Assembly: GCA_002317305.1 (NCBI GenBank)
Contig: DCIZ01000077.1
Coordinates: 5,679 to 25,850 of the forward strand
Direction of reading: 5' to 3'
Source: Campylobacter sp. UBA1713
Lineage (GTDB): Bacteria > Campylobacterota > Campylobacteria > Campylobacterales > Campylobacteraceae
Length of the DNA stretch: 20,172 nucleotides
Below are positions 14,240 to 20,172 of the stretch, one piece after another. The notes beneath the pieces were generated by a model that was given only the letters and a program-made list of their open reading frames with translations, made no database searches and had not been told where the DNA came from. Positions within the stretch are counted from its first letter, which is position 1. Every line of letters starts with the position of its first letter. The translations under genes and the position numbers were made by a program.

Positions 14240-14249
14240 CGACAAAACA

Positions 14250-14283
14250 AAGGGCATCTTTATAGGGATGCCTTAAATTTTTT
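14250..14283 (+). terminator. Intrinsic terminator after argS
   Basis: AAGGGCATC-tttatagg-GATGCCTT is followed by AAATTTTTT. The stem is 6 strong pairs plus flanking A-T pairs. The T-run merges with the ribosome site (GGAG 14284-14287) of the methyltransferase that follows, so the restriction operon either uses read-through or has a promoter hidden in this short gap. Confidence 0.75.
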
Positions 14284-14293
14284 GGAGTTAAAC

Positions 14294-15190
14294 ATGATAA
14301 ATTCGCCACTTAACTATACTGGCTCAAAATTTAAACTTTTGGGTGAAATTTTTAGATACACACATCAAAAGAGTGCTATTTTTGTCGATCTTTTTTGTGG
14401 TGGCGGTGTTGTCGGTGTAAATGCAAATGCTAAAAAAATCGTCCTAAATGATAAAAGTCGCGAGCTTGTTTCTGTCTTAAAAATGCTACAAAATCGCACA
14501 GATATTTTAGATGAGTGCGACCGAAATATCTCAAAATTCGGTTTGAGTGATACGGCAAAAAATGGCTACTCTTTTTACGGCTGCAACTCTTCTGCTGGTG
14601 TTGGCAAATTTAACAAAGATGGTTTTGAGGCATTAAAGCTTGAGTTTAACAAGACAAAAGAGCCGCTTTTGCTTTTTTTGCTTATTATTTTTTCTTTTAA
14701 CAATCAAATTCGTTTTAATCAAAAAGGCGAATTTAACTTGCCGTGTGGCAAGCGTGATTTTAACGCCAAGATGCGAGAAAAAACCAAAGCTTTTTGTAAA
14801 GCTTTGCACGAAAAAAATATTGAAATTTTAAATTTAGATTTTCGGGCTTTTGACATCGATGCGCTAGTTAGTACACTAAAAAAAAGCGATAAAAATAGCG
14901 TTTTTATCTATCTTGATCCACCTTATTTTTTAGCAAATGCCACCTACAATGCCACGTGGTGCGAGAAGAGCGAAATGGAACTTTTTGAATTTATATTAAA
15001 ACTAGATGAAAAAAAGATAAAATTTGCTTTTTCAAACGTTTTGGAACATAGAGGAAAAACACATGAGAAGCTTCAAAAGTGGGTGAGTGAGCACGATTTT
15101 TGTATGCGAAAGCTAGAATTTTCATACAAAAATTGTTCATATCACAGACAAAGAACGGCGAGTCGGGAAGTTTTGATTACAAATTTTTAG
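14294..15190 (+). CDS. Type II adenine-N6 DNA methyltransferase (Dam-like, D12 class), first MTase of an R-M operon
   Basis: This 298-residue protein has the D12-class order. NYTGSK (7-12) is in the N-terminal motif, VDLFCGGG (31-38) is the AdoMet loop and YLDPPY (206-211) is the catalytic motif. NQIRFNQKGEFNLPCGKR (137-154) matches the Arg-Asn-Gly-Phe-Asn-Pro signature of Dam and DpnII-type enzymes. It would methylate adenine in one strand of the site cut by the next gene's product. ATG at 14294 follows GGAG at a 6-bp gap; a TTG 12 bp upstream is part of the ribosome site. The DNA is clearly more AT-rich than argS, suggesting transfer. It lies 9 bp from the nuclease gene. Confidence 0.88.
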   Translation: MINSPLNYTGSKFKLLGEIFRYTHQKSAIFVDLFCGGGVVGVNANAKKIVLNDKSRELVSVLKMLQNRTDILDECDRNISKFGLSDTAKNGYSFYGCNSSAGVGKFNKDGFEALKLEFNKTKEPLLLFLLIIFSFNNQIRFNQKGEFNLPCGKRDFNAKMREKTKAFCKALHEKNIEILNLDFRAFDIDALVSTLKKSDKNSVFIYLDPPYFLANATYNATWCEKSEMELFEFILKLDEKKIKFAFSNVLEHRGKTHEKLQKWVSEHDFCMRKLEFSYKNCSYHRQRTASREVLITNF

Positions 15191-15199
15191 GAATAAGCG

Positions 15200-17056
15200 A
15201 TGAGCGATTTTATTTTATATAAATATTTTGGCAATACAAGTTTGAGAGTTGCAGATATTCTCTACAATTTCGAAATGCAAATTTTGATTTTTGAAGAACT
15301 TTTTGCAAATTCTGACAAATGCGACGATTGGAAAGACGATTCGGTGCTTCAGATGAAATACGAGTTAAAACTCAGAGAGTATGGACTTTTAAATTCGTCA
15401 GATGAAACAAAAAAATTTGGCACAAAAGATGCTAGAGTTAAATCTTCTCCCTTGGAATATTTTGGCTTGATTGACCGAAAAAACAAAAAGATAACGCAAA
15501 ATGGGCATGAATTTTTGCAACTTTTAAACAGTGAAGCATTTAAAAAACAGAACAAGCTGCTAGAAATTGACCTTATTTCTTTGTTTTTTGTAAAATCTTT
15601 GCTAAATAGCAACAAATATTCAAATTTATTTTTGAAATATCTTGACATTTTTTATATAAAAAATGGCGTGATGAGTTGGGACGAATTTTTACTTCTGCCT
15701 TTGATATGCAACTTTAAAGACGAGTCGGAATTTTTATTTTGGAGTAAAATGGCAAATTTTTCAGAATTTTATCATAAAGATTTGGAGAGATTTTTAAGCG
15801 ATTTTAACGATGGTAAATTTAAAGGAGAGTATTTTAAAACGGCAAAAGGCGACAAGCAAAACGAAAAAATTTATCAAATTTTAGAAAACGTTTTTTGCAA
15901 ATTTAGAACTAGCAGAGACGAGACGATTTTGCGTGATTTTCTCAACACAAAACAAGAGCCAGAGCGTGAATTTAAGAAAAAATATCTTAAATTTATCGTT
16001 AAAAACAAAATTTTAGATGTGAATTTGGAGCAAAATTTGGCTGAATTAAAACATTTTACTTTAAGTGAAAATTTTGCCACAAATTTCTACACACTCATAC
16101 GAAACGAGCGGATAAACTCAAACTTAAAAGATTATGGCGACTTAAATAGGCGTTATCTAAATTTGACAGGACTTTTTGAATTTGAAAATAACGAAGTCAA
16201 ACTAAACAGCGTTTTTTTAGAAATTTTACGTAGCAACAGACGAAACGAAATCCTAGAAATAATCAAAAATGAAGTGGTTAGCGAAAATTTGCTTTCCGAA
16301 TTTGAAAGTGATTTTCAAAAACAAACTCAAAATTTGAAAAACTCAAAATTTGAAAAACTCAAAAAATTACTCGAAAACAAATTTACAAAAAGTCGTGTTT
16401 TGGAGATTTTGCATCTTTTTTCTAATAGACAAAACGACAAAAAAATAAACGAAATGGTAAATGACGCAAGAATTCCAACGATTTTTGAATATATGGTCGC
16501 ACTTTCGTGGGTTTACATCACAAATGAGCCACATAGACTTTTTGAGGCGGGACTTAGTCTGGACACCGACCTTTTGCCAAAGTCTCATGCAGTTGGCGGC
16601 GGTGCTGACATGGCTTTTGACTTTGGCGATCATAGCTTGATGGTTGAGGCAACTTTAACAGAAAAAAGCACTCAACGCCGTGCCGAGATGGAGAGTGTTT
16701 CGAGGCATTTAGGCACGATGATTTTGGCGGAGATGGCAAGTGGTAACGTAGACAAGGCGAGTGCGACTTATGGCATTTTTCTGGCGCCGTATCTTGACCG
16801 CAACGTCTTAAACGACTTTCGTGCGAGGCTTTGGACGCATTTTGAAAACGATAAATTTGCGTTAAGTGGCATGCAAATTTTGCCACTTTGCACGGACGAT
16901 TTGGTATGCATTTTGGTGTCAAATTTGAGTTACAAAGATTTTTGGCAGCTATGTTTTCGTGAAGTTTTGGCTAGTAAAGACATTTGGGGAAGTCGCTGGT
17001 ATGAGCATGAGGTGCATCCAAAGGTGCGGCGTTTCGGAGGGCAAAGCTATGTTTAA
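15200..17056 (+). CDS. AlwI-family type IIS restriction endonuclease
   Basis: The 618-residue protein fits the RE_AlwI family (AlwI, BstNBI and relatives), which bind short asymmetric sites and cut a few bases away. The catalytic region is C-terminal: IPTIFEYMVAL (Glu430), GGGADMAFD (Asp470) and MVEATLTEKSTQRRAEMESV (Glu483), followed by SRHLG and GIFLAPYLDRNV, all in the family order. The N-terminal 400 residues are Lys/Asn/Phe-rich and presumably recognise DNA. ATG at 15200 has AGGA upstream. The last 8 bp overlap the second methyltransferase. A 16-bp tandem repeat lies at 16326-16364. The recognition sequence cannot be read here. Very AT-rich, consistent with horizontal acquisition. Confidence 0.8.
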   Translation: MSDFILYKYFGNTSLRVADILYNFEMQILIFEELFANSDKCDDWKDDSVLQMKYELKLREYGLLNSSDETKKFGTKDARVKSSPLEYFGLIDRKNKKITQNGHEFLQLLNSEAFKKQNKLLEIDLISLFFVKSLLNSNKYSNLFLKYLDIFYIKNGVMSWDEFLLLPLICNFKDESEFLFWSKMANFSEFYHKDLERFLSDFNDGKFKGEYFKTAKGDKQNEKIYQILENVFCKFRTSRDETILRDFLNTKQEPEREFKKKYLKFIVKNKILDVNLEQNLAELKHFTLSENFATNFYTLIRNERINSNLKDYGDLNRRYLNLTGLFEFENNEVKLNSVFLEILRSNRRNEILEIIKNEVVSENLLSEFESDFQKQTQNLKNSKFEKLKKLLENKFTKSRVLEILHLFSNRQNDKKINEMVNDARIPTIFEYMVALSWVYITNEPHRLFEAGLSLDTDLLPKSHAVGGGADMAFDFGDHSLMVEATLTEKSTQRRAEMESVSRHLGTMILAEMASGNVDKASATYGIFLAPYLDRNVLNDFRARLWTHFENDKFALSGMQILPLCTDDLVCILVSNLSYKDFWQLCFREVLASKDIWGSRWYEHEVHPKVRRFGGQSYV

Positions 17057-18194
17057 GCTAGCAAATCGCAGATATCTCGGTGCAAAAACGCGACTTTTGA
17101 GCCAGTTAGACGAGGCGCTTTCGCCGTTTTTGTGCGGACTAAAAGATGGCGTTTTTTTTGATGCATTTAGCGGAACGGGCGTGGTGGGCGAGCATTTTTT
17201 GAGAAAAAGCGAATTTTCAGAGCTCATTTTAAACGACCTACTCTACTCAAATTTTGTCATTTTCAACGGCTTTTTTAAATTTAACGGCGACTTTTCGAGG
17301 CTTGAACTCATCGCAAAACGCCTTAACGAAATGGCACAAAAACAAAAAAGCGAAAATTTCTTTGGTGAAAATTTTGGCGGTAGCTTTTTTAGTCAAAACG
17401 ATGCGAGCAAAATAGGGCTCATTCGCGACACTTTGGACAAGTTTTTTAGCAGTGGCGAGATATGTAAAAGCGAATTTTACGTGCTTTTGGCGAGTTTGCT
17501 TTATAGCGCTGACCGAGTTGCCAACACGTGCGGGCACTACGATGCGTTTAGGCGAGTTGAGACGAGCGACAAATTTCGTTTTGAGCTTATTTTGCCGCTT
17601 TGGTTAGACAAAAAAGATAAAAACGAGAAAAACGAGAAGCCAGCCAAACAGGTTGTGGTGGCACAAAAGGACGCAAATTTACTAGCAAAGGAGCTTTTGC
17701 GTGCGGACATGGCGTTGGACGTGGCGTTTATTGACCCGCCTTATAACTCGAGGCAATACAGCAGGTGTTACCATTTTTTAGAAACGCTAGCCAAAAACGA
17801 CAAACCAAAGCTTAGTGGCGTTGCGAAAAAGCCAATGGCGGAAAATTTGAGTGAGTATTGCACGATGGGCGCGGCGGCGGCTTTTGAGGAGCTGGTGGCG
17901 ACTTTGGCTAAAAAGTGTAAGATTTTGGCGGTTACTTACAACAACACAACTAGCGCAAATGCTAGGAGCAACATTCGCGTGAGCTTTTCACAGGTTTCGC
18001 AGGTGCTACAAAAATTCGGGCGACTTAGCGTGTGCGAGTTTGACTTTGAGCCATTTAATGCGGGCAAAACCAAATTTGACGGGCACAAAGAGGTGCTTTT
18101 TGTTTGTGAGTGTGGTGGCGATAAATTTGTAGAAAAAAGTAGCGAAAGCAAATTTGACGATGCAAATATGGGCGGACTCTTTGCTGACTGGTAA
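17049..18194 (+). CDS. Second adenine-N6 DNA methyltransferase of the R-M operon (D12-like)
   Basis: The 381-residue protein has NRRYLGAKTRLL (6-17), FFDAFSGTGVVG (36-47, AdoMet loop) and FIDPPYNSRQYSRCYHFLETLA (227-248, catalytic DPPY 229-232). It differs from the first methyltransferase, which is expected for a type IIS system where each strand of an asymmetric site needs its own enzyme. ATG at 17049 overlaps the nuclease stop by 8 bp and has GGAGGG at 17037-17042; a longer frame from 16959 lies within the nuclease gene and is unlikely. Its base composition is closer to host genes than that of the other two. Confidence 0.85.
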   Translation: MFKLANRRYLGAKTRLLSQLDEALSPFLCGLKDGVFFDAFSGTGVVGEHFLRKSEFSELILNDLLYSNFVIFNGFFKFNGDFSRLELIAKRLNEMAQKQKSENFFGENFGGSFFSQNDASKIGLIRDTLDKFFSSGEICKSEFYVLLASLLYSADRVANTCGHYDAFRRVETSDKFRFELILPLWLDKKDKNEKNEKPAKQVVVAQKDANLLAKELLRADMALDVAFIDPPYNSRQYSRCYHFLETLAKNDKPKLSGVAKKPMAENLSEYCTMGAAAAFEELVATLAKKCKILAVTYNNTTSANARSNIRVSFSQVSQVLQKFGRLSVCEFDFEPFNAGKTKFDGHKEVLFVCECGGDKFVEKSSESKFDDANMGGLFADW

Positions 18195-18378
18195 ATTTGC
18201 TTATTTTGGCTCTCCAAACTTTACTGGAGTTGGAATTCCCAAAAAGTAACAGCGTGAGAAGTAAAAAGAGCTAAACGCAAAAGCTAAAATTTAAAGCAAA
18301 AAAGCTAAAAACTAGTGAGCGAAAAAGGCGTAAAAATGCAAAAAAAACGCAAAAAGCTAAACGGGCGAAGCGGAGTTG
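18195..18378. other. Intergenic region with one small hairpin
   Basis: This lies between the convergent methyltransferase and TolC-type genes. CTCCA-aactttac-TGGAG near 18212-18229 could form a short hairpin but lacks a following T-run. The rest is A-rich with repeated 'aaaaagctaaa' words. No gene is supported. Confidence 0.4.
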
Positions 18379-18680
18379 ACATATCAGACTGCGCCAAAAA
18401 CACGTCTCACCAAAAAAACGCCGCACCGCAAAACTCACACACGCCAAATCATAGCGACAGGCACGCAAAACGCACACACGCCAAATCATAGCGACAGGCA
18501 CACAAAACGCCGCACACGCAAAACCATAGCGACAGGCACGCAAAACGCCGCACCGCAAAACTCACACACGCCGCACCATAGCGACAGGCACGCAAAACTC
18601 ACACAAAACGCCACACATAAAACGCCGCACCGCAAAACCATAGCGACAGGCACGCAAAACGCCGCATGCATGCACGCAAC
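18379..18680. repeat. Degenerate direct-repeat array, core CATAGCGACAGGCACGCAAA
   Basis: The core occurs five times, starting at 18450, 18487, 18525, 18577 and 18639, with one base change in copy 2 (CACACAAAAC). The DNA between copies is made of related words such as ACGCCGCACCGCAAAACTCACACACGCC, so the array is a mosaic rather than unique spacers. Copy spacing is 37, 38, 52 and 62 bp. Both strands have long open frames (for example 18376-18723 plus) because the repeats lack stops, but none looks like a real protein. It lies between convergent genes. Confidence 0.75.
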
Positions 18681-18698
18681 ACGCACAAAAAAAACGCA

Positions 18699-19997
18699 TC
18701 ACTCGCCTATCGCCTTAAAGTAAGCCAACTCATCGCTCAGCAAACGCTGTTTTGCCGCCAAAAGCGAATTTTGCGTAGAAAGAAGTGAATTTTGCGCATT
18801 TACCACATATGAAAATTCGCTTTTTCCATATCTGTAACGCTCGGTGTAGATGGCTAAAATTTTGCGGTCTTCTGCCTCCATTTTCGCCAAATTTGCCGCC
18901 CTCTCTTTGTCTAGCTCCCAAAATTTCGCGTATTTTACCACTTCGTTTGCCGCCTCGCTCAAAGCGCTTTCGTAAGAAATTCGCTGTTTTTCAAACGAAA
19001 ATTCCGAAATTTTCACGTTGTTTTTCACTTTATGATAGTTCAAAAAAGGCAAATTTATCTGCAAATTCCCGTTAAACATGCTAAACCCAAAGGCGTCTTG
19101 AACTCGCTCGCCACTCTTGCCTAAACTCGCACCGATGGTAATGCTAGGATAAAGACTTTTCACGCTCGCTTTGTAGTCGTAAAACGCCGCGTTTAGCGCG
19201 GCAGCTGCGGCGTTTACATCTGGGCGTTTTGAAAGTCGCTCGTAACCAACCGCGTCTAAACTAACGCCACGAAGTTTTACATTTGCCAAAGTCGCCTTTG
19301 GTAAATTTACACGCTCGCCCACCAAATTCGCCAAACTTTCGCTACTCTCTGCTAGACTTCGTGAGTTCTCAAAAAGCTGGTTTTGTAGCGAAAAGATGTT
19401 TGAACGCGCCTGACTAACGGCGAGTGCATCGCCACTTCCGAGACGGTATTTTTGTTCGGCGATGTTAAGAAGTTTTTTTTGATTTGCGAGATTTGCCTCC
19501 AAATTCGCACGCACGTCGTTTAGGTAGGCGACATTAAAATAGCCACTCACGACTGAATTTATGAGCGTTAGGCGAAGTGCTGCAAGTGTCGCTTCGCTGT
19601 TTTTTGCGCTCCAAAATGCGCTTTCGTAGCCGTCATATACACGCAAAAAGAGGTCTATCTCGTAGCTTAACGACAGCGATGCGGCGAAGTTTTTGCCCCA
19701 GCCGTTTTGGGCGTTTAGGTCGCGGCTAACGCTAGCGCTCGCCCCGACGTTTAGCGAAGGCAGAAAGTCGGACTTTTTTAGCCCAGCACTTAAAAGCGCG
19801 GTTTGCAAATTTAGCACGGCGGTTTTTATATCTTTGTTGTTTTCTAGTGCCTTTCTTACTAAAAGTTCTAGCTGTGCGTCCTCGTAGCCTTTATACCACG
19901 AAGGTTCAGCGTAGCTTAGCTGTTTTACCTCGTAGTCTGACTTTATGGCACAGCCTGCTATGAAAATGGCGGTGAAGATGGCTAATATAACTCTCAT
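18699..19997 (-). CDS. Outer-membrane efflux lipoprotein, TolC/OprM/CmeC family
   Basis: The 432-residue protein begins with a lipoprotein signal, MRVILAIFTAIFIAGC, with Cys16 as the lipidated residue. The mature part has the two-fold outer-membrane factor layout: LVRKALENNKDIKTAVLNLQ near 46-65 and FLPSLNVGASASVS near 80. Later come AEQKYRLGSGDALAVSQARS near 180-200 and the second-half counterpart LAIYTERYRYGKSEFSYVVNAQNSLLSTQ near 380-410. It would form the trimeric exit duct of a tripartite RND-type pump or type I exporter. The ribosome site AAAGGAA is just upstream (minus strand, about 20013-20007). No pump or adaptor gene is downstream; partners may lie beyond the right edge. Confidence 0.85.
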   Translation of the reverse strand: MRVILAIFTAIFIAGCAIKSDYEVKQLSYAEPSWYKGYEDAQLELLVRKALENNKDIKTAVLNLQTALLSAGLKKSDFLPSLNVGASASVSRDLNAQNGWGKNFAASLSLSYEIDLFLRVYDGYESAFWSAKNSEATLAALRLTLINSVVSGYFNVAYLNDVRANLEANLANQKKLLNIAEQKYRLGSGDALAVSQARSNIFSLQNQLFENSRSLAESSESLANLVGERVNLPKATLANVKLRGVSLDAVGYERLSKRPDVNAAAAALNAAFYDYKASVKSLYPSITIGASLGKSGERVQDAFGFSMFNGNLQINLPFLNYHKVKNNVKISEFSFEKQRISYESALSEAANEVVKYAKFWELDKERAANLAKMEAEDRKILAIYTERYRYGKSEFSYVVNAQNSLLSTQNSLLAAKQRLLSDELAYFKAIGE

Positions 19998-20172
19998 TTT
20001 TGTTCCTTTTTGTTTTTGTAAATTTGTGATATCGTCAAATTTGAGGGCACCTCTAAAAAACCATTTAACGGAAGTTGGTGGCTTGCTTTTTCGTTTGTTT
20101 TAAGGAAACATCGGCTAACGCCGAGCGCTTCGCTTGTTTTCGTATATTTTTACCTTAAAATTCGTCAAATAC
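19998..20172. other. Upstream region of the TolC-type gene, no further gene seen
   Basis: The region holds the ribosome site and a small hairpin (CGGC-gtta-GCCG near 20112-20123). AT-rich DNA at about 20140-20160 could contain a minus-strand promoter, but no box is clear enough to call. Confidence 0.35.

Noticed and set aside
18450..18660. CRISPR array
   Set aside because: Core spacing is irregular (37 to 62 bp), the sequence between cores is itself repetitive, and no cas gene is nearby.
18376..18723. Repeat-encoded 115-residue protein rich in Thr, His and Lys
   Set aside because: The frame is open only because the repeats lack stops; opposite-strand frames are equally open, no ribosome site is seen, and it overlaps the end of the TolC-type gene.

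Overview
The window looks like chromosome of a Campylobacter-type epsilonproteobacterium (Campylobacterota). The signs are abundant 'aaattt(g)' codon runs, promoters that show a TAAAAT/TAGAAT -10 box but no clear -35, a tatA-argS pair, and a hyf hydrogenase operon of the kind carried by some Campylobacter. Base composition is moderate, which fits the higher-GC oral Campylobacter species, but the species is inference.

Layout. (1) 1-939, minus: the N-terminal 313 codons of a secreted or surface protein that runs off the left edge, with a hairpin-rich leader to about 1061. (2) 940-2537: a gene-poor stretch with two kinds of fold-back repeat and, between them, a 27-codon hydrophobic peptide gene (1816-1899). 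(3) 2538-11463, plus: a tightly coupled operon for a group 4 membrane [NiFe]-hydrogenase, hyfA-B-C-E-F-G-H-I, with no hyfD and one fold-back repeat between hyfG and hyfH. No hyp maturation genes, end-peptidase or formate dehydrogenase are in view. (4) 11515-12176: a tandem duplication whose two units each encode, on the minus strand, an identical 25-residue hydrophobic peptide with its own promoter, structured 3' region and terminator. (5) 12261-14239: tatA and argS. (6) 14294-18194: a restriction-modification operon with an AlwI-type nuclease between two adenine methyltransferases. (7) 18195-18698: non-coding repeat DNA. (8) 18699-19997, minus: a TolC-family outer-membrane lipoprotein.

The most novel signal is the set of three small-peptide loci (1742-2015 plus; 11517-11814 minus; 11859-12155 minus). 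The two peptide types align without gaps over their last 21 residues, and their RNAs share a 5' CATAAGTG box, a hairpin around the stop codon and a long 3' stem. Each locus also has an opposing GCTAGAAT box just downstream of the stop codon. This is the organisation of a type I toxin-antitoxin module (membrane peptide plus antisense RNA), and I did not recognise the family as a described one. The hydrogenase operon should couple ferredoxin-like electron transfer (HyfA, HyfH) and the NiFe core (HyfG, HyfI) to proton or ion translocation (HyfB, C, E, F).
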